In this document: piece after piece, positions 34,312 through 43,496 of the stretch
Layout: each line of letters begins with the position of its first letter
Position numbering within the stretch: the stretch's first letter is position 1
Assembly: GCA_023212695.1 (NCBI GenBank)
Contig: JALCCG010000051.1
Location: forward strand, 1 to 64,000
Length of the DNA: 64,000 bases
Source of the DNA: Sporisorium sorghi
Lineage: Eukaryota; Basidiomycota; Ustilaginomycetes; Ustilaginales; Ustilaginaceae
Direction of reading: 5' to 3'
Translations under genes and position numbers: made by a program
The notes under the pieces: generated by a model
Told to the model about the DNA's origin: nothing
What the model saw: only the letters and a program-made list of their open reading frames with translations
Databases searched by the model: none

Positions 34312-34776
34312 TTAAAAGAAATAATAAGCTTGCGAGCAATCCATCAGGAAGGACCGCTCCAGCGGGAGGCTGCCTAACCGTTCGCGAGTTACATGCTGGT
34401 GCAGGTTCGCCTCCAGATCGGCTAACGCCGATACGGCGAGCAGCATCCGAGCGGATCCCCATTGCTGCTGCTTCTGAGCATAGCGTATGGCCTCAGTCAC
34501 GGGCATGCCCCGCAGCCTTGCAAATACAGATGCCCAGCGGACCAGATCTGCGAATTCTCTCGTGCTCGGCAGGGCATATTCCGCATAACCGGCTGCTTCT
34601 CCGCAGCTGATTTTGAACAAGCCGCAGTTCCAGCTTCGATCGCGCCAGGGGATAAAGCGTTCAGCCGAGCCCCAGTCGAAACGGAACATCTCCATATAGC
34701 GGATGGGCTCTTCACATATTGTTGGCGCTGTTTGGATGGCTGTTGCCTGTGCTTCGAATTCGATGAGTTTCGTCAT
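34312..34776 (-). CDS. Unknown 154-residue protein downstream of a c-di-AMP riboswitch
   Basis: No family is recognised. The protein is soluble, rich in Arg and Trp/Phe (FRFDWGSAERFIPWRDRSWN), with a helical middle (TREFADLVRWASVFARLRG). AAGGGAG lies seven bases before the ATG. A terminator at 34813-34857 and a ydaO-type aptamer at 34900-35064 sit directly upstream on the same strand, so its expression should fall when c-di-AMP is high. Known ydaO targets concern potassium, osmolytes and the cell wall, which frames but does not prove a role. Confidence 0.7.
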   Translation of the reverse strand: MTKLIEFEAQATAIQTAPTICEEPIRYMEMFRFDWGSAERFIPWRDRSWNCGLFKISCGEAAGYAEYALPSTREFADLVRWASVFARLRGMPVTEAIRYAQKQQQWGSARMLLAVSALADLEANLHQHVTRERLGSLPLERSFLMDCSQAYYFF

Positions 34777-34812
34777 GATCTACGCTCCCTTATAAGATGT
34801 TATATGCAAGAC

Positions 34813-34857
34813 AAAAAGGCCTGGTGAGCAGAGAAACCCCGCTCTCCAGGCCTTTTT
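34813..34857 (-). terminator. Expression-platform terminator of the minus-strand c-di-AMP riboswitch
   Basis: AAAAAGGCCTGG pairs with CCAGGCCTTTTT around an inner loop. It lies between the aptamer and the 154-residue gene, as expected for a ligand-controlled terminator. It has T-runs on both strands. Confidence 0.75.
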
Positions 34858-34899
34858 CCGGTTAGCAGCCGATGAAGCGGCCGCTTTAGCTTGGCTGGA

Positions 34900-35064
34900 T
34901 CGTGTTCTCTCTCAATACGCCTACGAGGTTAGCTGACGGATTCGGGCTTGAGAGCGCCCTACCACAATGCCTGGTCAGGCATCGCGGATTCACCCCATTC
35001 ACCAACAGAAGTCCTATCGGTGATATTGGTTCCCCCGTCTCCCGATCTGTCGGGAGCTCAGCGT
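34900..35064 (-). ncRNA. ydaO/yuaA-type c-di-AMP riboswitch (minus strand)
   Basis: Read on the minus strand this segment contains the conserved ydaO blocks in order: CGCTGAG, GACGGGGGAACC, GGGGTGAATCC, GGTAGGGCG ... GCCCGAATCC and GTCAGCTAACCTCG. It closely matches the second copy on the opposite strand at 35635-35795. The aptamer binds c-di-AMP and usually turns expression off. Its terminator lies at 34813-34857. Confidence 0.88.
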
Positions 35065-35634
35065 ATAACGTGTGTTTCGAATAGATGGATGAATCATACG
35101 CCGGAGGCAGCCAAAAGTAAATGACCGTATTTGACGCATACATTCCGAAAATCGATGAAATCCGTAAAAGAAAACGTGTACATTTGGTATTGTCATCTAT
35201 TATCATGGCAAAATCTCAGTATCTCGATGGATTGCGATAAATTCGAGAAAACAAGAGAAATACATAGTATAAAGCAGTATTCGAGAGATAATGAAGACAT
35301 ACTGGTTAGATCTTGTTCCACATTCAGCCACACGTGTTTCTGGGCTCATTTACATCCCGCACGGCCGGACGTATGATACGAACTATGAATTGACGGATGA
35401 TTCCAAGAGCAGGGCACAGCGGCAGCCGGTCGATAAGATTCATAAGGATACAAGGCAGTGTGAGAGCTGCGGTGCTCCTTTATGAATGAGAACCTCGGCG
35501 AAGGCACCATGGGTCTTCCAGAGGCTCAGGGTCAAGCGACTCTCACGGCTTGACTCTGACGGCTGTACAGTTCTGCCAGGCTTGGAATATAAGTCAATAG
35601 CTAATTGAATAACATGCTACTCGTTTTCAATTTT
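35065..35634. other. Region between two divergent riboswitches
   Basis: This 570-base stretch should hold two divergent promoters. A possible frame at 35291-35485 (64 residues ending CESCGAPL) has no clear ribosome site and is not called a gene. At about 35526-35572, GCGACTCTCACG followed by GACTCTGACGGCT resembles the 3' part of the neighbouring aptamer and may be a decayed third copy. Confidence 0.5.
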
Positions 35635-35795
35635 CGCTGAGTCCTTGAATGGAAAAGGAACGGGGGAACCAGTCGGGAGATGAACTTGATCTCTCAGGGG
35701 TGAATCCCATAGACAAGATAACGGTCTATGGGTAGGGCGACTCTCACGCCCGAATCCGTCAGCTAACCTCGTAAGCGTATCGAGAGAGGCAACGA
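35635..35795 (+). ncRNA. ydaO/yuaA-type c-di-AMP riboswitch upstream of the kdp operon
   Basis: The conserved blocks are CGCTGAGTCC, GGAACGGGGGAACC, GGGGTGAATCCC, GGTAGGGCG ... CGCCCGAATCC and GTCAGCTAACCTCGTAAGCG, matching the ydaO aptamer. A small hairpin (CCACGGTG/CACCGTGG, about 35812-35833) and a terminator follow. This links high c-di-AMP to reduced expression of the potassium uptake operon, a known use of the class. Confidence 0.92.
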
Positions 35796-35838
35796 TTGTC
35801 GTGGACTTTAGCCACGGTGTATTTCACCGTGGATGAAT

Positions 35839-35887
35839 AAGAAGCCTGCGGGAAGAGTTCTTCTCCTCCCGCAGGCTTCTTTTTGTT
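35839..35887 (+). terminator. Expression-platform terminator before the kdp operon
   Basis: AGAAGCCTGCGGGA pairs with TCCCGCAGGCTTCT, followed by TTTTTG. It lies between the aptamer and the first gene of the operon. Confidence 0.85.
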
Positions 35888-35921
35888 GCCTTCTCTTTCT
35901 GACACTTAGGAGGAGAAACAC

Positions 35922-36332
35922 ATGGAGAAACCGCAGGATTTCATCTTGGTATCCGCCCCGAATAAGGCCGGGGAGGAATTTATCCGCCAGCTGAGGTACA
36001 AACATATTTCGTTTGCAGCTATAGCCAACAATCGGGCCGAGCAGGAGAGGATGATGGAACTGGGCTGCAAAGACATTATTCTGATTGATACCAGAGACGA
36101 GTCAACCTGGATCATTCCCGAGTTTCCCGTCAGCAAGGTGTTTCTGTTCGAAAGCAGCTTGAATCTGTGCTGCCGCTATTTGCGGATTTGCCGGACATGG
36201 ACAACAAAGTCGATTTACGTCATTACCCACTCCAGCAATCCGCGGTTGATATATAAGGGACTGGGCGCCGATGTGGTGCTTCATACGAACCATCATCAGG
36301 TATCTTTCCTGATTTCGTCCATTGTCAGCTAG
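35922..36332 (+). CDS. RCK/TrkA-N-like small protein, first gene of the kdp operon
   Basis: A 136-residue soluble protein. Alternating strands and helices with AAIANNRAEQERMMELGCKDIILID resemble a Rossmann-like half of RCK/TrkA-N potassium-gating domains, although the N-terminal GxGxxG is not clear. The later part (SIYVITHSSNPRLIYKGLGADVVLHT) is also RCK-like. AGGAGGAG precedes the ATG. It is the first gene after the c-di-AMP riboswitch and is likely cotranscribed with kdpFABC. A regulatory role in potassium transport is inferred from position and fold resemblance only. Confidence 0.65.
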   Translation: MEKPQDFILVSAPNKAGEEFIRQLRYKHISFAAIANNRAEQERMMELGCKDIILIDTRDESTWIIPEFPVSKVFLFESSLNLCCRYLRICRTWTTKSIYVITHSSNPRLIYKGLGADVVLHTNHHQVSFLISSIVS

Positions 36333-36374
36333 TTGCAGATTTAATGCCAAATACGGTTCGTGGAGGATTGGATT

Positions 36375-36485
36375 ATGCAGGATTTTTATATGGTGCTCAT
36401 ATTAGGAGGGACCTACGGACTGTTCATGCTGTTTATGTCCTGGTGTGGACGCGTGGTTTCAGAACCGGAGGCTGATCAGCCGTGA
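36375..36485 (+). CDS. 36-residue membrane peptide upstream of kdpF
   Basis: A short frame encodes one membrane helix (YMVLILGGTYGLFMLFMSW) and an acidic tail. GGAGG precedes the ATG by nine bases. Its TGA overlaps the GTG of kdpF (GTGA), so the two are translationally coupled, which strongly supports it as a real gene. It may be an extra small subunit or stabiliser of the Kdp pump. Confidence 0.65.
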   Translation: MQDFYMVLILGGTYGLFMLFMSWCGRVVSEPEADQP

Positions 36486-36559
36486 TCATATTATTGGTAT
36501 GTACGCTCTTTATTTTTCTGTATTTGATTTATGCGCTGGTTCACCCTGAAAAATTCTAG
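36482..36559 (+). CDS. kdpF: K+-transporting ATPase small subunit KdpF
   Basis: A 25-residue single-span peptide ending YLIYALVHPEKF, which matches the KdpF pattern (YxxYALxxPExF). It starts with GTG overlapping the upstream stop. KdpF stabilises the KdpABC complex. KdpA begins 29 bases later. Confidence 0.85.
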   Translation: MIILLVCTLFIFLYLIYALVHPEKF

Positions 36560-36588
36560 GGGAACCGCTGAAGGAGGAAGGCACTCTC

Positions 36589-38268
36589 ATGGGCATTATA
36601 CAAATTGCCATCGTTATTCTGGTTCTGGTGCTGCTGGTTAAGCCGCTCGGGACCTATCTATATCAGGTATTTCGCAATGAAGATAACCGAACCGATAAAT
36701 GGTTCTCCTGGGCAGAGAAGCCGATATTTGCACTGATTGGCTTGAAAGACCGCAAGGGGATGACCTGGAAAGGGTATGCTCTCAGCTTTGTCATTACGAA
36801 TATCATACTGGTAGCTTCAGGCTACCTGATTCTGCGGCTGCAAAAGGTACTGCCGTTCAACCCGAACGGAATCGATAATATGGAATCAACCTTGTCATTC
36901 AATACGATCATCAGCTTTATGACCAATACGAATCTGCAGCATTACAGCGGAGAGTCGGGGCTATCCTATTTTGCGCAGATGGCTGTCATTACGATGATGA
37001 TGTTTACATCGGCGGCGACCGGGCTGTGCGTGGCCATCGCTTTTATCCGGGCAGTGACCAGTAAGGGGACAACCGTCGGCAACTTCTTCGAGGACTTTGT
37101 GAAGGCTCATATCCGGGTATTCATTCCGGCGGCCTTCATCATTGCAATGGTGCTGGTCGCCCTGCAGGTGCCTCAGACCCTGAAGCCTGCGCTCAGCGTG
37201 ACCACGATGGAAGGAAGCGAGCAGCAAATTGCGGTAGGTCCGGTGGCTGCTCTTGAATCGATCAAGCATCTGGGCACCAACGGCGGCGGATATATGGGGG
37301 TCAATTCGTCCCATCCGTTTGAGAATCCGTCCCCTCTGACCAATGTGATTGAGATCCTGTGCATGTGGAGCCTCGGTGCTGCGCTTCCGTATACATTTGG
37401 TTTGTTTGCCAAGAGCCGCAAGCAGGGCTGGATTATATTCTCTGTGATGATGACCTTGTTCATCGGCTTCTTGTCTCTGAACTATGCCGCTGAATCAAAC
37501 GGCAATCCGGCACTGAACCGACTGGGGATTGATGCATCTCAAGGCAGCATGGAAGGTAAGGAAGTCCGGTTCGGGATCGCCCAGTCCTCGCTGTTTACTA
37601 CAGTGACGACGGCGGCTACGACCGGTTCAGTTAACAACATGCATGATACACTCACGCCGCTTGGCGGAATTACGCCGCTGTCCCTGATGATGCTGAACTC
37701 TGTTTTTGGCGGAAAAGGCGTCGGACTGATGAATATGCTCATGTATGCGATACTGGCTGTGTTCCTGGCCGGGCTTATGGTTGGGCGAACGCCTGAATTT
37801 CTGGGCAGAAAAATAGAAGCGCGGGAAATGAAGCTGATCGCCATCGTCATTCTGGTGCACCCATTTATCATTTTGGCTCCGACGGCGCTTGCCCTGATGA
37901 CGGATGCCGGGCAGGCGGGCATTACCAATGCCGGCTTCCATGGCATCTCACAGGTGTTGTACGAATACACGTCATCCGCAGCCAATAACGGTTCCGGGTT
38001 TGAAGGACTTGCAGATAACACGCCGTTCTGGAACATCACAACCGGGCTCGTCATGCTGTTCGGCCGTTATATCTCGATGATCGCTCTGCTGGCGGTCGGC
38101 GGTTCACTGATGCGGAAGCAATGGGTACCGGAGACACTCGGGACGTTCCGAACAGACAATAAGCTGTTTGCCGGCATTCTCCTCGCGGTGGTTCTGATCA
38201 TCGGCGCATTGACTTTCCTGCCTGTGCTGGTGCTCGGCCCGATTGCTGAGCATCTGACGATCCGTTAA
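36589..38268 (+). CDS. kdpA: K+-transporting ATPase subunit A
   Basis: A 559-residue membrane channel subunit with about ten spans. Selectivity-filter segments appear in series: TNTNLQHYSGESGLSY, the GTNGGGYMGVNSSHPFENP stretch, a TTAATTGSVNNMHD stretch and late SSAANNGSGF. It binds and passes K+ in the high-affinity Kdp pump. AAGGAGGAAGG precedes the ATG. Full family length; no defects are seen. Confidence 0.97.
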   Translation: MGIIQIAIVILVLVLLVKPLGTYLYQVFRNEDNRTDKWFSWAEKPIFALIGLKDRKGMTWKGYALSFVITNIILVASGYLILRLQKVLPFNPNGIDNMESTLSFNTIISFMTNTNLQHYSGESGLSYFAQMAVITMMMFTSAATGLCVAIAFIRAVTSKGTTVGNFFEDFVKAHIRVFIPAAFIIAMVLVALQVPQTLKPALSVTTMEGSEQQIAVGPVAALESIKHLGTNGGGYMGVNSSHPFENPSPLTNVIEILCMWSLGAALPYTFGLFAKSRKQGWIIFSVMMTLFIGFLSLNYAAESNGNPALNRLGIDASQGSMEGKEVRFGIAQSSLFTTVTTAATTGSVNNMHDTLTPLGGITPLSLMMLNSVFGGKGVGLMNMLMYAILAVFLAGLMVGRTPEFLGRKIEAREMKLIAIVILVHPFIILAPTALALMTDAGQAGITNAGFHGISQVLYEYTSSAANNGSGFEGLADNTPFWNITTGLVMLFGRYISMIALLAVGGSLMRKQWVPETLGTFRTDNKLFAGILLAVVLIIGALTFLPVLVLGPIAEHLTIR

Positions 38269-38290
38269 TTAGAAAAGGTGGCCTATTACC

Positions 38291-40324
38291 ATGAATAATA
38301 CGAGAACCAAAGTGATGTCCAAAGAAATGGTCAATCAAGCGCTGAAGGACAGCTTCATCAAGCTGAATCCAGCTTTCATGATGAGAAATCCCGTGATGTT
38401 TGTTGTGGAGGCCGGAACCTTGGTGGTTCTGCTCATGACACTGTTTCCATCCTATTTCGGTACAGAAGGCAGTACCGGATTCAATCTGACGGTGTTTGTG
38501 ATTCTGCTGTTTACGCTGCTGTTCGCGAACTTTGCCGAGGCCCTTGCCGAGGGCAGGGGTAAAGCTCAGGCCGATTCTCTTAAGCAATCCAAGAAAGAAA
38601 TGACCGCCCATAAAGTGATGGAAGGCGGAGGGGTTCAGTCCGTGCCATCTACCGATCTTCGCAAAGGGGATATCGTGGTGGTTACGCAGGGCGAGATGAT
38701 CCCTGGTGACGGAGAGGTCATCGCCGGTCTGGCATCTGTCGACGAATCTGCCATTACGGGAGAATCCGCGCCGGTGATCAAAGAAGCAGGCGGCGATTTC
38801 AGCTCGGTCACCGGGGGAACCCGGGTGGTCAGCGATACAATCAAAATTCGGATTACCAGCGATCCCGGCGAATCGTTTATTGACCGAATGATCTCACTGG
38901 TTGAAGGAGCTTCGCGGCAGAAGACGCCGAATGAAATAGCGCTGAACACACTGCTGATTGTGTTGACCCTGATCTTCCTGATCGTTGTGGTTACACTCGC
39001 TCCGATTGCCAAGTATCTTGGCATCGAGCTGTCTGTCCCGGTATTGATCTCGCTGCTGGTATGTTTGATTCCGACCACGATTGGCGGGCTGCTGTCGGCC
39101 ATCGGGATTGCAGGCATGGACCGGGTGACCCAGTTCAATGTGTTGGCGATGTCGGGTAAAGCGGTGGAAGCGGCCGGAGATATTAATACAATGATCCTGG
39201 ATAAGACCGGAACCATTACGTTTGGCAACCGGATGGCAAGTCAACTGATCCCGGCCCGTGGCGAAACGCTGACATCGGTTGCCCAGTGGGCAGCGGTCAG
39301 CTCGCTGCTGGACGAAACGCCGGAAGGCCGCTCCGTTCTGGAGCTGTTGAAGAAGGAAGGCCTTGAGGTGGATGAGAGTATGACGGCGGGAGCCGAATTC
39401 ATCGAATTTAAGGCAGAGACCCGAATGAGCGGCATGGACCTGAAGGATGGCCGAAAAGTTCGCAAGGGTGCAGTGGATGCCGTCAAGGCTTGGGTGCTGT
39501 CTCAAGGAGGCTCCATACCTCCGGACTTGACGCCAAACAGTGATGCAATTGCTACGGAGGGAGGAACCCCGCTGGCTGTGGCTGTGGATCACCGCATCTA
39601 TGGATTGATCTACCTGAAGGACACTGTGAAACCGGGAATGAAGGAACGGTTTGAACAGCTGCGCCGGATGGGCATTAAGACCATTATGTGTACAGGCGAT
39701 AATCCGCTGACTGCAGCGACGATTGCCCGCGAAGCGGGAGTGGATGATTTCATCGCAGAGAGCAAGCCGGAGGATAAGATCGCCGTCATTCGAAAAGAAC
39801 AGGCCGAAGGCAAGCTGGTGGCCATGACCGGTGACGGAACGAACGATGCGCCGGCCCTTGCACAGGCCGATGTCGGGCTTGCGATGAACAGCGGTACCAC
39901 CGCCGCGAAGGAGGCGGCCAATATGGTGGATCTGGATTCAGATCCATCCAAGATTATCGAGGTCGTTGCCATCGGGAAGCAATTGCTGATGACAAGAGGC
40001 GCGCTGACCACGTTCAGCGTTGCGAACGATGTCGCCAAATATTTTGCCATCATTCCCGCCATGTTTGCAGCTGCTATTCCAAGCATGAACGTATTGAATG
40101 TCATGGGACTCGGTTCCCCTATGTCGGCCATCCTGTCCGCGCTGATCTTCAATGCGATCATTATTCCGCTGCTCATTCCGCTTGCGATGAAGGGTGTCGC
40201 CTATAAGCCGATGAGCTCATCGAAGCTGCTGCAGCGTAATGTACTTGTCTACGGATTAGGCGGCGTGATCGTGCCGTTCATCGGGATTAAGCTGATTGAC
40301 ATGATTGTCCACCTATGGATTTAG
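38291..40324 (+). CDS. kdpB: K+-transporting ATPase subunit B (P-type ATPase)
   Basis: A 677-residue P-type ATPase that hydrolyses ATP for K+ uptake. The phosphorylation motif DKTGT lies in [13 protein letters not shown], the actuator motif TGES in AITGESAPV, and the hinge [10 protein letters not shown] is intact. Hydrophobic spans flank the catalytic loops. It follows kdpA by 22 bases with AAAAGGTGG upstream. Full length. Confidence 0.97.
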   Translation: MNNTRTKVMSKEMVNQALKDSFIKLNPAFMMRNPVMFVVEAGTLVVLLMTLFPSYFGTEGSTGFNLTVFVILLFTLLFANFAEALAEGRGKAQADSLKQSKKEMTAHKVMEGGGVQSVPSTDLRKGDIVVVTQGEMIPGDGEVIAGLASVDESAITGESAPVIKEAGGDFSSVTGGTRVVSDTIKIRITSDPGESFIDRMISLVEGASRQKTPNEIALNTLLIVLTLIFLIVVVTLAPIAKYLGIELSVPVLISLLVCLIPTTIGGLLSAIGIAGMDRVTQFNVLAMSGKAVEAAGDINTMILDKTGTITFGNRMASQLIPARGETLTSVAQWAAVSSLLDETPEGRSVLELLKKEGLEVDESMTAGAEFIEFKAETRMSGMDLKDGRKVRKGAVDAVKAWVLSQGGSIPPDLTPNSDAIATEGGTPLAVAVDHRIYGLIYLKDTVKPGMKERFEQLRRMGIKTIMCTGDNPLTAATIAREAGVDDFIAESKPEDKIAVIRKEQAEGKLVAMTGDGTNDAPALAQADVGLAMNSGTTAAKEAANMVDLDSDPSKIIEVVAIGKQLLMTRGALTTFSVANDVAKYFAIIPAMFAAAIPSMNVLNVMGLGSPMSAILSALIFNAIIIPLLIPLAMKGVAYKPMSSSKLLQRNVLVYGLGGVIVPFIGIKLIDMIVHLWI

Positions 40325-40406
40325 GCGTGTTGGTTAAACCGGGTATATAGAGATAAACCAAAGGTTGATTATACAAGGTAGATATGAAAGAAAGGGTCGA
40401 AGAATA

Positions 40407-41036
40407 ATGAATAATCCTGTGCAAACATCGTCAACGTCCACGCCTCATGCTGAGGCGGGCAACGCTCGCGTCTCCGTAGGCATTGCGCTTAGAGCAAGTC
40501 TTGTATTCATTGTGCTGTGCGGAGTTCTGTATCCTCTGGTCACTACAGGTGCAGCGCAGCTGCTGATGCCGAAGCAAGCCGGCGGCAGCCTGATTACGGA
40601 TGAGAGCGGCAAGGTGGTAGGCTCGGAACTGATCGGCCAGAACTTTACGGACCCGCAATTTTTCCATGGGAGGGTGTCCAGCATCGAATACAACGCAGCC
40701 GGCTCAGGCAGCAATAACTATGCGCCTTCCAATCCTGATATGATCGATCGAACAAAGGCGTCGATTGAGGCATGGAAGGAGAATAATCCGGACGTTCCGG
40801 TAAGCGAGCTCCCGATGGACCTGGTAACGAATTCCGGCTCTGGACTGGATCCTCACATTTCGCCGCAAGCAGCGGATATTCAAATTCCACGGATCAGCAA
40901 GCTGACCGAAATTCCGGAAGCAGAGCTTCAGCAGCTGGTAAAGAAGCATACGGAAGGACGGGATTTAGGTGTATTCGGTGAACCGCGCGTGAATGTATTG
41001 AAGCTGAACTTGGCTCTCAGAGAGCTTCTTAGCTGA
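40407..41036 (+). CDS. kdpC: K+-transporting ATPase subunit C
   Basis: A 209-residue protein with one N-terminal membrane span (about residues 28-48). The KdpC hallmarks are [18 protein letters not shown], the [18 protein letters not shown] stretch and a final [14 protein letters not shown]. The ATG at 40407 with GAAAGGG upstream gives the usual length; an earlier ATG at 40365 would add a basic stretch. It assembles KdpA with KdpB. Confidence 0.94.
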   Translation: MNNPVQTSSTSTPHAEAGNARVSVGIALRASLVFIVLCGVLYPLVTTGAAQLLMPKQAGGSLITDESGKVVGSELIGQNFTDPQFFHGRVSSIEYNAAGSGSNNYAPSNPDMIDRTKASIEAWKENNPDVPVSELPMDLVTNSGSGLDPHISPQAADIQIPRISKLTEIPEAELQQLVKKHTEGRDLGVFGEPRVNVLKLNLALRELLS

Positions 41037-41038
41037 CG

Positions 41039-43375
41039 ATGGATCACTTTCGGAGAAAATCGCCGGAGGAAATTTTAAGGTCCATCTCGAAGCTCCACCA
41101 GGGGCGGCTCAAAGTGTATATCGGGGCCGTGAGCGGTTCGGGAAAAACCTATCATATGCTTCGCGAGGGGCAGACCTTGAGACAGCAAGGCATTGATGTT
41201 GTCATCTGTGCCGTATCCACAATGCAGCGTCCGGAGACGGTGGAGCAGGCACAGGATCTGGAACGGGTGCCGAGCATTCATTGGGTTCAGGACGGCGTAG
41301 AGAAGAAGGATCTCGATCTGGATCTGCTGCTGAAGCGCAATCCGGAGGTCGTGCTTGTGGATGGCCTTGCCCACCGGAACCGGAGAGGGGCAAGGCATGC
41401 CACACGGCTGGAGGACATAAAGTTCCTGTTAAGCCGGGGGATCAGTGTCATCACGACGGTGAATGTGTATGAGCTTGAGGATGTGCACGGCATTGCCACC
41501 AAGCTGACGGGCATCAAGGCCAGTTATACCGTGCCCGCCGATACCCTTGAGACCGCCGATGAGGTGGTGCTCATTGATGTAACACCTGAAACGATGCTGG
41601 ATCGGGCACAGGAAGGCCTGCTTGCGGGGGGAGGCATATGGAAGCAGGGCAATCTGGCCGTGCTTCGGGAGCTTACCCTCCGTCTTGTTGCAGAGGGCGT
41701 GAACAACTCGCTAGCGCGGTACCGCAAGGAACAGGGACTCATCGGCCCATCGGGGGCCGATGAGCGGATACTGGTGTCCACCCAGTACCATTGGAACGGG
41801 TCCATCTATATGCGCCGCGGTCAGCAGATTGCGAAGAGACTGAACGGCGAACTGTTGGCGGTAACGTTTGTGAATCAGAAGCAGGAGCTTACGAAGGAAC
41901 AGGCGGCTTTTAAGCGCTCCATGCTGAAGCTTGCGGAACGGATTGGTGCCAAGCTGGAAGAACTGCCCCTTCATTCACGAAGGGAGCTGCCAGGTGAACT
42001 CGTTCAATATGCACTTGAGCATCATGTCACCCGTATTGTGCTGGGTCACTCGAAGCAGACCCCCTGGCAGGAGCTGCGGCAGGGATCGATGATTCAGGAG
42101 CTGCTTAAGAAAACGCGCGGGATTGATATTTTTATCGTAGCGGACCGGGCAGCGCATGACGGAGAACGAATCATCCCGGCTCAGATTCATCCACCGCAGC
42201 GTTCGTCCGAATCGTTTCATCGCTTGAATGAACAGGAGCTGGATCAGAAGATCGAGCAGGTCAAGCGGGGGCGGTTCAAAGTCTATATCGGTGCAGCCCC
42301 GGGTGTAGGCAAGACGTATACGATGCTGCGGGAGGGCAATGATCTGCTGAAAAAGGGACTGACGGTTCTTACCGGACTGCTGGAAACGCACGGGCGGAAG
42401 GATACGCTTTTACAGGTCGGTGAACTGGAAGTTCTTCCACGAAGAGTGATGGATTACCGGGGCTCACGCCTTGAAGAGATGGATACCGATGAGATCATCC
42501 GCCAAAGGCCCGATGTGGTTTTGGTGGATGAACTGGCGCATACCAACGTTCCCGGAAGCAAGCACAGGAAGCGATATGAGGATGTGCTGGATATACTGTC
42601 GGCTGGCATCTCTGTTATTACGACCGTGAATGTGCAGCATCTGGAGAGCTTGAATGACGCGGTGGAGCAAATTACCGGTGTGCGTGTCCGCGAGACAGTG
42701 CCGGACCATATTCTGCAATTGGCGGACGAGGTTCAGCTCATCGATGTCACGCCGGAGTCGCTGCAGCAGCGGATGAAGGATGGCAAAATCTATGCGCCGG
42801 AGAAGATCCACCAGGCGCTCAGCCATTTTTTCAAGACGGGAAATCTGATTGCTCTAAGGGAACTGGCCCTGAGGGAAATTGCAGATGATGTGGATGAGAG
42901 GCTGGAGTCATGGCAGCGAAGCAGCTCGCTTCGGGGACCGTGGCGGCGCGAGGAGGTTATCTATGTTATGGTTGGCAGCGGACCTCAGGGGGAGCGGCTC
43001 ATCCGCCGCGGCTTCCGGATTGCCCATCGGCTGAAGGCGGCCTGGTATGTGACGCTCCTTCAGGAGGGGCGTGGGCATTCATCCCGTGCTGACTCCAAAC
43101 GCTTAACGGCTCTTCAAACGCTGACAGAACGACTTGGAGGAACATTCTGCGTGCTGCCTGTAAGAAGAGGGAAGGCGCGTGAAGTTGCATCCCAATGGGT
43201 CGCGGCGGCTGATGAGGCGATGGCTACCCAATTGATCATCGGTCAGCCGAAGATCACGGGATGGAAGCTGTACGCCGAGCGGAAATCGATCCGAAGCCTG
43301 CTGAGATATGCAAGGCATATGGATGTGCTGGTGGTTGCCGATTATGATCCGTGCACGCATGAGTCCAAATCGTAA
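41039..43375 (+). CDS. Tandem-duplicated KdpD sensor protein without a histidine kinase domain
   Basis: A 778-residue protein made of two consecutive copies of the KdpD N-terminal sensor. Each has a KdpD domain plus a universal-stress-protein (USP) domain. Copy 1 has Walker A GAVSGSGKT at 29-37 and VDGLAHRNRRGARH, both altered. Copy 2 has the standard GAAPGVGKT at 418-426 and VDELAHTNVPGSKH. USP domains cover about 243-370 and 615-770. There are no membrane spans, no phosphoacceptor His and no kinase core, and no KdpE follows. KdpD USP domains in other Firmicutes bind c-di-AMP, so this may be a second c-di-AMP input on the pump. It starts two bases after the kdpC stop. Confidence 0.9.
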   Translation: MDHFRRKSPEEILRSISKLHQGRLKVYIGAVSGSGKTYHMLREGQTLRQQGIDVVICAVSTMQRPETVEQAQDLERVPSIHWVQDGVEKKDLDLDLLLKRNPEVVLVDGLAHRNRRGARHATRLEDIKFLLSRGISVITTVNVYELEDVHGIATKLTGIKASYTVPADTLETADEVVLIDVTPETMLDRAQEGLLAGGGIWKQGNLAVLRELTLRLVAEGVNNSLARYRKEQGLIGPSGADERILVSTQYHWNGSIYMRRGQQIAKRLNGELLAVTFVNQKQELTKEQAAFKRSMLKLAERIGAKLEELPLHSRRELPGELVQYALEHHVTRIVLGHSKQTPWQELRQGSMIQELLKKTRGIDIFIVADRAAHDGERIIPAQIHPPQRSSESFHRLNEQELDQKIEQVKRGRFKVYIGAAPGVGKTYTMLREGNDLLKKGLTVLTGLLETHGRKDTLLQVGELEVLPRRVMDYRGSRLEEMDTDEIIRQRPDVVLVDELAHTNVPGSKHRKRYEDVLDILSAGISVITTVNVQHLESLNDAVEQITGVRVRETVPDHILQLADEVQLIDVTPESLQQRMKDGKIYAPEKIHQALSHFFKTGNLIALRELALREIADDVDERLESWQRSSSLRGPWRREEVIYVMVGSGPQGERLIRRGFRIAHRLKAAWYVTLLQEGRGHSSRADSKRLTALQTLTERLGGTFCVLPVRRGKAREVASQWVAAADEAMATQLIIGQPKITGWKLYAERKSIRSLLRYARHMDVLVVADYDPCTHESKS

Positions 43376-43410
43376 GGAAATTAATCGCTTAGGGAAAAAG
43401 ATAAACGCCA

Positions 43411-43451
43411 AAACGCCCACAGACCTGTAAGCAACAGGAATGCGGGCGTTA
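43411..43451 (+). terminator. Terminator of the kdp operon
   Basis: AACGCCC pairs with GGGCGTT around an inner CCTGT/ACAGG hairpin. It ends in TTATTG, not a long T-run. Confidence 0.6.
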
Positions 43452-43496
43452 TTGACGTCTCCCTATGGGGAGATTTATAGGGCGCGCGTGCCGGGG

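Noticed and set aside
34886..35206. Frames within the minus-strand c-di-AMP aptamer
   Set aside because: The sequence is explained by the conserved riboswitch structure.
35291..35485. 64-residue frame ending in a CxxC motif
   Set aside because: It lies between two riboswitches with no ribosome site, and nothing recognisable precedes the CxxC.
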